Source: Hyphomicrobiales bacterium (GTDB lineage: Bacteria; Pseudomonadota; Alphaproteobacteria; Rhizobiales; Xanthobacteraceae). Taken from it: a stretch of 7,284 bases of DNA. Positions within the stretch are counted from its first letter, which is position 1. Every line of letters begins with the position of its first letter. The position numbers and the translations under genes are program-made. Positions 1 through 5,898 of the stretch are shown piece by piece. Under the pieces are notes generated by a model. That model was not told the DNA's origin, made no database searches, and saw only the letters and a program-made list of their open reading frames with translations. The DNA lies in the NCBI GenBank assembly GCA_016210825.1, contig JACQTM010000387.1, forward strand, positions 1 through 7,284, in the 5' to 3' direction.

Positions 1-146
1 ACCATGATCCATGCCGGGCTTGCCCGATATGGACCAAGAAAAATCGGCCGGCGTCGCGTGTATGACGGCACGCAACGGCCACCGCATCCCGCCCCACGCG
101 TCGTGACGATCGCGAAGCGTCCCTTGGAGAGGGACGGGATAACAGG

Positions 147-176
147 AATATAGTCCTAGTATACCGAGATTGTCAA
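147..176 (-). promoter_or_regulatory. Predicted sigma-70 promoter firing leftward out of the window
   Basis: Read on the minus strand there is a perfect -35 box TTGACA (171-176), an 18-nt spacer and a -10 box TATATT (147-152, 5 of 6 to consensus). Transcription would start near 140 and run to the left edge, so the target gene lies mostly or wholly outside the window. A frame on the minus strand is open from an ATG at 85-87 to the edge (29 codons, beginning MRWPLRAVIHA), but its ribosome-binding site is poor and I do not recognise it. The early leader contains a hairpin with 7-bp arms (CGTCCCT/AGGGACG, about 118-136). This promoter is the best match to the sigma-70 consensus in the window. No regulator site is certain. 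A weak TATA-N7-TATA dyad overlaps the -10. Confidence 0.55.
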
Positions 177-179
177 GGG

Positions 180-202
180 TGCGTGAAAACTCTTTCAACG
201 CA
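180..202 (-). other. Small hairpin downstream of the desaturase gene
   Basis: Positions 180-188 (TGCGTGAAA) can pair with 193-197 plus 199-202 (TTTCA, CGCA), with a 4-nt loop and one bulged A. It lies 20 nt beyond the desaturase stop and just before the leftward promoter. No U-run follows it on the minus strand, so it is at best a weak or Rho-assisted end of the desaturase transcript. Confidence 0.25.
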
Positions 203-222
203 TCTTATGTCAGAGAGACGGC

Positions 223-1269
223 TCACCCCACCGCCATCCTCCGCATCTCACGAAACGAAATGAGCCGGCGCTGGCTTTCGTCCCAGAGCGCGAGCCGCAC
301 GCAGCGAAAGCTCTGCAACAGCGTCAGGCGGCTGACCCCTTTGAGCTCGGGGAAATCGCGCAGCGCCCGCGGCAGCCGGTAATAGGGAATGCGGCTGCAC
401 AGATGGTGGACATGGTGCATGCCGATATTCGCCGTGAACCAGCGCAGCACCGCCGGGAGATCATAGTATGAACTGCCGTGCAAGGCCGCCTCGTGCATGT
501 TCCAGTCGGGGTCGCGGTCCCAGCGCGTGTCCTCGAACTGGTGCTGCACGTAGAACAGCCATACGCCGACCGACGCCGCGATCAGCGTCACCGGCAGATG
601 CACCAGCAGGAACGGGCCGATGCCGATCAGCCACATCAGCGCCGCGGCGATGCCCGCGATCGCGAGATTAGTGGCGATGGTGCTGACCCACGGCGCCCAG
701 GCGCCGCTATGCATCAGGCCGACCGGCAGCCGATGGCGCACGACGAACAGGTAGGCCGGGCCGATACCGAACATGACGATGGGATGCCGGTAGAGACGAT
801 AGAACAGCCGGCCCCAGAAGGAGAGCGTCATGTATTCACGCACGGTGAGGGTGTCGATGTCGCCGAAGCCGCGGCGTTCGAGATTGCCCGAGGTGGCGTG
901 GTGCAACGCGTGGGTGCGCCGCCAATAATCGAAAGGCGTCATCGTCAGCACGCCGATGACGCGGCCGACCCAATCGTTTACCGAACGGTTGCGGAAGAAC
1001 GACCCATGACCGCAATCGTGCTGGATCATGAACATACGCAGGAGGAAGCCCGCGGCCGGTACGGCGAGCAGCAGCGACAGCCAGTAAAAACCGAAATGCA
1101 AGGCGGCCCAGATCGCCAGCCACAGCGCGGCCAACGGCGCGAGCGTGATCGCTATCTCGACGATGCTGCGCGCGTCGCTCGGTTCGCGATAGCGGGCAAG
1201 GAGTTGCGTGAGCGTTCGCGCGTCCGGCGCTTGCGGCGTGGGACGCGCAGCGTTGCTTTTGTTTTCCAA
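223..1269 (-). CDS. Membrane fatty acid desaturase (DesA/COG3239 type)
   Basis: This is a 348-aa integral membrane di-iron desaturase that should introduce a cis double bond into acyl chains of membrane lipids, using O2 and reduced ferredoxin or a similar donor. The three histidine boxes of the family are intact: HDCGH (84-88), HALHH (120-124) and HHVHH (285-289). A conserved QHQFED stretch (242-247) precedes the third box. Hydrophobic segments at roughly 39-58, 60-80, 197-217 and 219-240 fit two transmembrane pairs with the boxes on the cytoplasmic face. Length is normal for the bacterial delta-12-like group, but regiospecificity cannot be read from sequence. The start is TTG: AAGGA sits 6 nt upstream and an in-frame TAA lies only three codons further up, while the first internal ATG (residue 79) would remove the first hydrophobic hairpin. 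The gene appears monocistronic, with no functional link to its neighbours. Confidence 0.9.
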   Translation of the reverse strand: MENKSNAARPTPQAPDARTLTQLLARYREPSDARSIVEIAITLAPLAALWLAIWAALHFGFYWLSLLLAVPAAGFLLRMFMIQHDCGHGSFFRNRSVNDWVGRVIGVLTMTPFDYWRRTHALHHATSGNLERRGFGDIDTLTVREYMTLSFWGRLFYRLYRHPIVMFGIGPAYLFVVRHRLPVGLMHSGAWAPWVSTIATNLAIAGIAAALMWLIGIGPFLLVHLPVTLIAASVGVWLFYVQHQFEDTRWDRDPDWNMHEAALHGSSYYDLPAVLRWFTANIGMHHVHHLCSRIPYYRLPRALRDFPELKGVSRLTLLQSFRCVRLALWDESQRRLISFREMRRMAVG

Positions 1270-1469
1270 GTCGTTTCCTTAAGTTGGGGAAGGAAGGCGA
1301 CAAAGCGCGGATCAAGCACGCGCGTTGATTCGGGATGCCGCCAAAATGGTGACATCCGATTAGCATGGTTTTTCCGTGACCGATAGCGGCTTTGCGCCTG
1401 CCGCCTCACCCAGCGCGCAACGGCACTCTTACGTCATCCTGAGGTGCGAGCCGCATCAGCTTAACTTCT

Positions 1470-1624
1470 CCCTCTCCCCTTGTGGGAGAGGGTGCCGAGC
1501 GAATGCGTGAGCATGAGCGAGGCGGGTGAGGGGTCGTCACTAAGAAATTTTGCGAAGCGACCCCCTCACCCATCTCCGTCTCGCTACGCTCGACGTCTCC
1601 ACCCTCTCCCACGAGGGTAGAGGG
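1470..1624. repeat. Large imperfect intergenic inverted repeat
   Basis: Left arm 1470-1536 and right arm 1558-1624 are imperfect reverse complements. The outer ends share CCCTCTNCCCTNGTGGGAG extended by AGGGTG, and the inner ends share GGGTGAGGGGTCG against CGACCCCCTCACCC. Between them lies a more diverged middle (about 1495-1523 against 1572-1600) with GAGCG-like matches, and the apex loop is about 21 nt. A transcript across it on either strand could fold into one long hairpin. CCCTCTCCC/GGGAGAGGG-type inverted repeats are frequent between genes of Bradyrhizobium-like genomes (general knowledge, not checked here). It could be a non-autonomous, MITE-like element or act as a bidirectional transcript end. 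I see no target-site duplication. Confidence 0.75.
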
Positions 1625-1633
1625 TGTTCGCGA

Positions 1634-1699
1634 TCAATGCCTGTTTGCGATTGGTAATTCCTCCGCCGGGACAGTGTGATCAGACGGGCATTTTTTTGC
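1634..1699 (-). pseudogene. Remnant of the 3' end of an M24 peptidase-fold gene
   Basis: Read on the minus strand, 1634-1686 matches the last codons of the intact M24 gene (2548-2601) at about 47 of 54 aligned positions with one 1-nt gap. Restoring one base after 1671 gives the tail RLITLFPAEELPIANRH followed by TGA, against RVITLFPAEELPIANRY and TGA in the intact gene. Weaker similarity (residues like AKKC against DKGC) continues to about 1699 if one extra base at 1687 is skipped. Four of the six substitutions in the clear part are synonymous, so the copy probably diverged as a functional gene before it decayed. The rest of the gene is missing. The solute-binding protein gene lies between this fragment and the intact gene. 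Confidence 0.75.
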
Positions 1700-1725
1700 A
1701 TCCGGAAATTTCTTTTCCGATGCAA
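1696..1725. other. Hairpin just beyond the solute-binding protein stop codon
   Basis: TTGCATCCGGAAA (1696-1708) and TTTTCCGATGCAA (1713-1725) pair with one bulged base. The structure begins 7 nt past the stop of the gene at 1732-2511, where a terminator is expected. In the minus-strand transcript the stem is followed by A residues rather than U, so it is not a canonical intrinsic terminator. It may instead protect the 3' end of the message. Confidence 0.4.
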
Positions 1726-1731
1726 CAAATT

Positions 1732-2511
1732 TTAGTTCGGCGCTACCCGCACGCCCTTGAGAACACCTTTGTCGATCGCTTTTTGCACGACACCCGTTTG
1801 CTTCGCGTCGGTCACAATGGCGGCAAGCTTCTCCTGCGCGGCCTTCGAAAGTCCCTTGGGTACGGCCACCGCCATGCGCACGCTGCGAAACGCGCCGGGA
1901 AGAATCTTTGCACCGGGAAGGCCCTTGAATACGGCCTGAACATTTTCGGCATTGGAGCCATAAAGGTCGGCTTTGCCGCTGCGTAACGCCTCGATCATTT
2001 CATTGCGCCCGCCACGGATGCGTACGAGTTCCGCCGACTTCAACGACTTGCTCAAAAACTGATCGGGCGCGCCGTTGAGGACGACTGCGATTTTCACGCC
2101 CGGCCGATCGACCTGGTGGGCATCGGCAAAGTCGCGTCCCGGCGCAGCAACATAGATGTTGTCGACGAGCATGAAATCTGGGCTGAAGTCGCAGGCCGCC
2201 TCGGCCACCGGCGTGCGCGGGCCGATGGCGACGTCCCATGCTCCCTTGCCGAAGCTTTGCGCATACGCGTCCGTGTCACCATAGACCACCGGCTCGAACG
2301 GCACGCCGAACTTTTCGGCGATGAGCTTACCGAGATCAACGGAAACCCCAGTGAGCGTGCCATCCGGCATTTTTGTCACGAGGACTGGATTGGAGCCGAC
2401 CAGGGCAGCTCGCAATTTCCCCTGTGGGGCAAGTTCGGGCTTTGTGGCCTGCGCCAGTCCGGAAGCCTGGGACACCGCGAGCAGGATCGCGGCTGAAATC
2501 AAGGCACGCAT
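1732..2511 (-). CDS. Orphan periplasmic solute-binding protein (SBP_bac_3 type)
   Basis: This 259-aa protein has a Sec signal peptide (residues 1-22, cleavage after AQA) and one type-2 periplasmic binding fold (about 33-255). The family signature GVSVDLGKLIAEKFG is at about 55-69, and the WDVAIGPRTP to DFSPDF segment at about 92-112. Such proteins normally pass polar amino acids to an ABC permease. Here, aligned by eye with HisJ, the Arg that holds the ligand alpha-carboxylate is Ala (A103) and the Asp that holds the alpha-amino group is Asn (N187), so a standard amino acid is a doubtful ligand. No permease or ATPase gene adjoins it. The start at 2509-2511 is chosen because GAGGGG lies 6 nt upstream; an in-frame GTG at 2530-2532 has no such site. 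It begins 36 nt after the M24 gene and is probably co-transcribed with it. Confidence 0.8.
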   Translation of the reverse strand: MRALISAAILLAVSQASGLAQATKPELAPQGKLRAALVGSNPVLVTKMPDGTLTGVSVDLGKLIAEKFGVPFEPVVYGDTDAYAQSFGKGAWDVAIGPRTPVAEAACDFSPDFMLVDNIYVAAPGRDFADAHQVDRPGVKIAVVLNGAPDQFLSKSLKSAELVRIRGGRNEMIEALRSGKADLYGSNAENVQAVFKGLPGAKILPGAFRSVRMAVAVPKGLSKAAQEKLAAIVTDAKQTGVVQKAIDKGVLKGVRVAPN

Positions 2512-2547
2512 CTGCATCCCCCTCGCATGCACGCGATGTACGCGACC

Positions 2548-3840
2548 TCAATACCTGTTCGCGATCGGTAATTCCTCCGCCGGGAACAGCGTGATCACGC
2601 GGCAGCCTTTGTCGGTGACCACCACCTCTTCCTCGATGCGCGCCGCCGAATAACCGTCCTTCGCCGGGCAGTAGGTTTCGAGCGCGAACACCATGCCCTC
2701 TTGGATCACGGTCGGGTGCTCGAGCGAGACGACGCGCGAGATGATCGGCCGCTCGTGCAAATTGAGCCCGAGGCCGTGGCCGAATTGCAGGCCAAACGCG
2801 GCGAGTTCGTCGGGGAAGCCGAAATCGGGCGCCTTCGGCCACACGCTGCATACCTTGTCGGTGGTCACGCCCGGCTTGATCAGCGCGATCGCGTTGTCGA
2901 GCCATTCGCGCGCCTTCTTGTAGGCATCGTGCTGCACGCTCGTCGCGCGCCCGACATTGAAGGTGCGATAGTAGCAGGTGCGATAACCCATGAAGGATTG
3001 CAGGATGTCGAAGAACGCCTGGTCGCCCGGCCGCACCATGCGGTCGGTAAAATTGTGCGGATGCGGATTGCAGCGCTCGCCGGAAATGGCGTTGACCGCC
3101 TCCACGTCGTCGGAACCGTGGCGATAGAGGAACTCATTCACCTTCGCGACGATGTCATTCTCGCGCACGCCAGGTTTGAGCTCCTCGTTGATCATGTGAT
3201 AGGCGCCGTCGACCATTGCGGCGGCGCGGTTGAGCAGCGCGATCTCGTCGACGTTCTTAATCTCGCGCGCCTCCAGCATCACCTGCTGGCCGTCAACGAT
3301 CTTGAGTCCCGCCTTTTCCAGTTCGAACATCATCGGCGGCTCGATGATGTCGACGCCGACGGGCATTTTGTCGCACTTGGCGGCTTTGATCAGCGCCGCG
3401 ATTTCCTTGGCGTGCTTTTCCATCAGGCCGAAGGAAGGCGACACCGTGCCGCGCAAGCCGAGCAGGCCGGCCTTGCAGTTTTCCGGCTTGAGCCACGGCG
3501 CATAGAGCCGGTGATGCACGGCGGCCGAGCCGAAATCCCACAGGATCGGCTCAGCGTCGCGGGTGAGCAGCGCCCAGCGGCAGATTTTGTCGCGTTCCCA
3601 TTCACCGATCTTGGTGGAGGTGATGTAGCGGATGTTGTTGACGTCCATGACGAGGAGTGCGCCGAGCTCGGACTTGTCCAGCGCCTGCTTGACCCGGCCG
3701 AGCCGGTAGCGGTGCAGGCGGCGGTAATCGACGCGTTCCTCGAAGTCGACACCCATGGTGCCGAGCGCAGGCAAGGCACGGCCCCAGTTGTAGCGCGGGT
3801 TGATGTCGTCGGCGCTGATCTTGCGGACCGTCTCGTCCAT
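2548..3840 (-). CDS. M24 (aminopeptidase P/creatinase-fold) family protein
   Basis: This 430-aa cytoplasmic protein has an N-terminal creatinase-like domain (about 40-190) and a C-terminal pita-bread catalytic domain (about 200-415). The family includes Xaa-Pro aminopeptidases, creatinase, ectoine hydrolase and the DMSP lyase DddP. Compared with the five metal ligands of E. coli PepP (D, D, H, E, E), the equivalents here are D278, C289, H355, E388 and E403. The second Asp is Cys (CYYRTF instead of DITRTF). Two other active-site histidines are kept, H262 and H362. A canonical dimetal peptidase is therefore uncertain; a one-metal or metal-free C-N (or other) hydrolase or lyase is possible. The start at 3838-3840 is chosen because GAGGAG lies 7 nt upstream, whereas an ATG 30 nt further up has no ribosome site. 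It heads a two-gene unit with the solute-binding protein gene and diverges from the CoA ligase gene. Confidence 0.8.
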   Translation of the reverse strand: MDETVRKISADDINPRYNWGRALPALGTMGVDFEERVDYRRLHRYRLGRVKQALDKSELGALLVMDVNNIRYITSTKIGEWERDKICRWALLTRDAEPILWDFGSAAVHHRLYAPWLKPENCKAGLLGLRGTVSPSFGLMEKHAKEIAALIKAAKCDKMPVGVDIIEPPMMFELEKAGLKIVDGQQVMLEAREIKNVDEIALLNRAAAMVDGAYHMINEELKPGVRENDIVAKVNEFLYRHGSDDVEAVNAISGERCNPHPHNFTDRMVRPGDQAFFDILQSFMGYRTCYYRTFNVGRATSVQHDAYKKAREWLDNAIALIKPGVTTDKVCSVWPKAPDFGFPDELAAFGLQFGHGLGLNLHERPIISRVVSLEHPTVIQEGMVFALETYCPAKDGYSAARIEEEVVVTDKGCRVITLFPAEELPIANRY

Positions 3841-3899
3841 GGGACCTCTCCTCGATTTGATTTTTGTCATGGGCCGGTGTGGCCGAACTTCATAAGGGC

Positions 3900-3936
3900 A
3901 TTATAGAGAAACTTCGCTGGCGTGTTGGACCGCCAG
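3900..3936 (-). promoter_or_regulatory. Predicted promoter and dyad upstream of the M24 gene
   Basis: On the minus strand a perfect TATAAT (3900-3905) lies about 60 nt before the chosen M24 start. The -35 region at about 3923-3928 reads CCAACA, a poor match. A perfect inverted repeat CTGGCG-N8-CGCCAG (3917-3936) covers that -35 region. A good -10 with a weak -35 under a dyad suggests regulated expression, either activation or repression. The regulator is unknown. Confidence 0.45.
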
Positions 3937-3997
3937 GGCCAGGGGCGGATAACGATAGGGGACCACGGCCGGCCTGCTTGGCTGTATGCGAAACGCG

Positions 3998-4026
3998 TTG
4001 CGGGCCCGTGGGGCAACATGCATAAT
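3998..4026 (+). promoter_or_regulatory. Predicted promoter of the benzoate-CoA ligase operon
   Basis: A -35-like TTGCGG (3998-4003) and a -10 CATAAT (4021-4026, 5 of 6 to consensus) are separated by 17 nt. Transcription would begin near 4033, giving a leader of about 85 nt before the ATG at 4118. The -10 lies inside the inverted repeat at 4014-4037. Confidence 0.45.
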
Positions 4027-4037
4027 AGTGCATGTTG
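4014..4037. promoter_or_regulatory. Perfect inverted-repeat operator, TGCA-N6-TGCA core
   Basis: CAACATGCA (4014-4022) and TGCATGTTG (4029-4037) are exact reverse complements around a 6-nt AT-rich spacer TAATAG. The core TGCA-N6-TGCA resembles the motif I recall for the benzoyl-CoA-responsive repressors BzdR and BoxR that control benzoate degradation genes. It covers the predicted -10 and start point of the ligase promoter, as expected for a repressor site. The match to BzdR/BoxR is from memory of those systems. A TetR or MarR family regulator of aromatic catabolism is the alternative. Confidence 0.65.
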
Positions 4038-4117
4038 TGACGGGGAATAAGGCCAATCGGCGTCCGGATCAACGGATATGCCGCGCGCGAAGCGAAAAGG
4101 CTAATGCGGGAGGACGA

Positions 4118-5725
4118 ATGGCTCTGGCCGACATCACGGCGGCTGCCACCCGGATGGGCGTGACGGAAACGCCGATCGACGCCATTCCACGCGACTATAA
4201 TTTCGCCGCCGATATCCTTGCACGCAACCTTGCCGCCGGCCGGGCCAACAAGGCGGCCTTTATCGATACGCGCGGAAGCTGGACCTATGGCCAGCTCGCC
4301 GACCGGGTCGAGCGTTTCTCCGCCGCGTTGCGCGCGCTCGGCATCGCGCGCGAGCAGCGCATTATGATCGCGCTGACCGACACCATCGACTGGCCGACCG
4401 CCTTTCTCGGCGCGATCAAGGCCGGCATCGTTCCCGTGCCGGTGAACACGCTGCTCACCGAGGACGACTACAAGTTCATGCTGACCGACAGCCGCGCCAA
4501 GGCGCTCGTGGTGTCGGAGGCGCTCTATGCGAAATTTGGTGGAATCATCAAGTCGTGTCCCGATCTCGCCCATGTCATCGTCTCCGGCGACAATGCCCAG
4601 GGGCATAAACGCTTCGAGGACGTGGTCGTCTCGGCGAAGCCCGATGGCGCGACCGCGCCGACGACGCGCGACGACATGTGCTTCTGGCTCTACACCTCGG
4701 GATCGACCGGAAAGCCGAAAGGCGCCGTGCATGTGCATGCGAGCCTGCCGCTGACCGCCGATCTCTATGGCACGCCGATCGCCGGCTTGAAGGAAAGCGA
4801 CGTTATCCACTCGGTGGCGAAATTGTTCTTTGCCTATGGCCTCGGCAACGCCATGACCTTCCCGATGTCGGTCGGCGCGACGGTCGTGCTCAATGCCGAA
4901 CGGCCGACGCCGGACGGCGTCTCGGCTTTGCTCAAGAAGCATCCGATCACGGTGTTCTTCGGCGTGCCGACATTCTATGGCGCGTTCCTCGCGAGCCCGG
5001 CGGCACCGCAGCGCTCCGAACTCAAGCTGCGCCGCGCGATTTCCGCTGGCGAGGCCTTGCCTCCCGATATCGCCAAGCGTTTTGCCGAGCGTTACGGCGT
5101 GGAAATCTCCGACGGCCTCGGCACCACCGAGATGCTGCACATCTATCTCACCAACCGCCCGGGAGCTACGAAATACGGCACCACCGGTAGGCCGGTGCCG
5201 GGCTACGAGATCAAACTCGTCGGCGACGACGGCAACCCGGTCAAGAAAGGCGAGATGGGCGAGCTTTATGTGCGCGGCCCGACCAGCGCGATCATGTATT
5301 GGAACAACCGCGAGAAGACGCGGTCGACCTTCCTCGGCGAATGGACACGTTCCGGCGACAAATATCTCGAGGATGATGAGGGTTACCTCGTTTGCTGCGG
5401 CCGCCAGGACGACATGCTGAAAGTCTCCGGCATGTATGTCTCTCCCTTCGAGGTCGAGGCAGCGTTGCTCACTCATCCGGATGTACTCGAAGCGGCCGTT
5501 GTCGCCTGGCCCGACGAACAGAAGCTGATCAAGCCGAAAGCTTTCGTCGTGCTCAAGAAACCAGGCGGGGAAAGCGAGGCGCTGGCGCGCACGCTGCAGG
5601 ACCACGTCAAGTCCAAACTCGCGCCATTCAAGTATCCGCGCTGGATCGAATTCCGCAGCGATCTGCCGAAGACCGCGACCGGCAAGATCCAGCGCTTCAA
5701 GTTGCGGGCCGAAGGGCCCGCGTGA
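4118..5725 (+). CDS. bclA: Benzoate-CoA ligase family enzyme
   Basis: This 535-aa adenylate-forming (ANL) enzyme should activate benzoate or a close aromatic acid with ATP and CoA to the aryl-CoA thioester, the entry step of benzoyl-CoA pathways. All core motifs are present: P-loop YTSGSTGKPKG (192-202), DGLGTTEMLH (332-341), SGDKY (412-416), hinge GRQDDMLKVSG (428-438) and the C-terminal PKTATGKIQR with catalytic Lys523. SVAKLFFAYGLGNA (232-245) and TEMLHIYLTNRPG (337-349) are typical of the benzoate-CoA ligase subgroup, and length fits BadA/BclA. The start has GGAGG 4 nt upstream (4109-4113). An upstream extension of the frame to 3986 would run through the promoter and is rejected. A LivK-like binding protein and a LivH-like permease follow on the same strand. 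4-Hydroxybenzoate-, 2-aminobenzoate- or furoate-CoA ligase activity cannot be excluded. Confidence 0.85.
   Translation: MALADITAAATRMGVTETPIDAIPRDYNFAADILARNLAAGRANKAAFIDTRGSWTYGQLADRVERFSAALRALGIAREQRIMIALTDTIDWPTAFLGAIKAGIVPVPVNTLLTEDDYKFMLTDSRAKALVVSEALYAKFGGIIKSCPDLAHVIVSGDNAQGHKRFEDVVVSAKPDGATAPTTRDDMCFWLYTSGSTGKPKGAVHVHASLPLTADLYGTPIAGLKESDVIHSVAKLFFAYGLGNAMTFPMSVGATVVLNAERPTPDGVSALLKKHPITVFFGVPTFYGAFLASPAAPQRSELKLRRAISAGEALPPDIAKRFAERYGVEISDGLGTTEMLHIYLTNRPGATKYGTTGRPVPGYEIKLVGDDGNPVKKGEMGELYVRGPTSAIMYWNNREKTRSTFLGEWTRSGDKYLEDDEGYLVCCGRQDDMLKVSGMYVSPFEVEAALLTHPDVLEAAVVAWPDEQKLIKPKAFVVLKKPGGESEALARTLQDHVKSKLAPFKYPRWIEFRSDLPKTATGKIQRFKLRAEGPA
5704..5721 (+). other. GC-rich hairpin at the ligase 3' end
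   Basis: GCGGGCC (5704-5710) pairs perfectly with GGCCCGC (5715-5721) around the tetraloop GAAG. The structure ends 1 nt before the TGA stop, inside the last codons. No U-run follows. In the message it could mark a processing or 3'-end-protection point between the ligase and the abundant binding protein, or it may be chance in GC-rich coding sequence. Confidence 0.4.
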
Positions 5726-5898
5726 ACCAGGTTCCCGCCAGAAGGGACCGCTATGAATGCTAACCTTTAACTGTGATGAACCGTCACGCGCATGCGCCGG
5801 CCAAGAGAATCCTTTTGAGTGTTGCGCCGATCATCTAGGATCGGCGAAGAAGGATCGCTCTTGCGAGCGGCCGAAACTCGATCGGGAGGTACGGAAAT
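5726..5898 (+). other. Intercistronic region with two hairpins before the LivK-like gene
   Basis: This 173-nt gap contains a perfect 8-bp stem, CGCCGATC (5825-5832) with GATCGGCG (5839-5846), loop ATCTAG, then a 5-bp stem, CGCTC (5856-5860) with GAGCG (5865-5869), loop TTGC. The ribosome site GGGAGGT (5884-5890) follows. Neither stem has a U-run, so they are more likely stability or processing elements than terminators. An internal promoter is possible (TTGAGT near 5816) but the spacing to a -10 is poor. A five-codon frame (5753-5770) with its own AAGGGA is also present. Confidence 0.5.

Larger units (their letters stand above)
1270..1731. other. 462-bp gap without an intact gene
   Basis: This stretch separates the 5' end of the desaturase gene from the 3' end of the solute-binding protein gene, both on the minus strand. 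It holds the desaturase leader (AAGGA ribosome site at about 1276-1280, no convincing -35/-10 pair), a possible Bradyrhizobiaceae-style repeat fragment with GTCATCCTGAGGTGC (1433-1447), a large inverted repeat (about 1470-1624), an M24 gene remnant (about 1634-1699) and a small palindrome (1696-1725). The open frames that cross it have no recognisable protein features and look fortuitous. Confidence 0.7.

Noticed and set aside
478..1386. 302-codon open frame on the plus strand
   Set aside because: It is antisense to the desaturase gene with its three intact histidine boxes. The composition is low-complexity Arg/Gln/His/Asp and no fold is recognised.
1696..1725. Intrinsic terminator for the solute-binding protein gene
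   Set aside because: The stem is real, but on the minus-strand transcript it is followed by A residues, not U. It is kept only as a hairpin.
2701..3906. 401-codon open frame on the plus strand
   Set aside because: It lies opposite the M24 gene, which has clear family motifs and a ribosome site. The reverse frame shows the same shadow composition and no domain.
3986..4117. Upstream extension of the CoA ligase by 44 residues
   Set aside because: It would place the promoter and operator inside the coding region and has no ribosome site. The ATG at 4118 has GGAGG and gives the normal family length.
3890..5605. 571-codon open frame on the minus strand
   Set aside because: It is antisense to the benzoate-CoA ligase gene. 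Its Arg/His/Asp/Gly-rich composition is typical of the reverse frame of GC-rich coding DNA, and no domain is recognisable.
5816..5840. Internal promoter TTGAGT with TAGGAT before the LivK-like gene
   Set aside because: The spacer is only 15 nt and both boxes are weak. It is not listed as a promoter.
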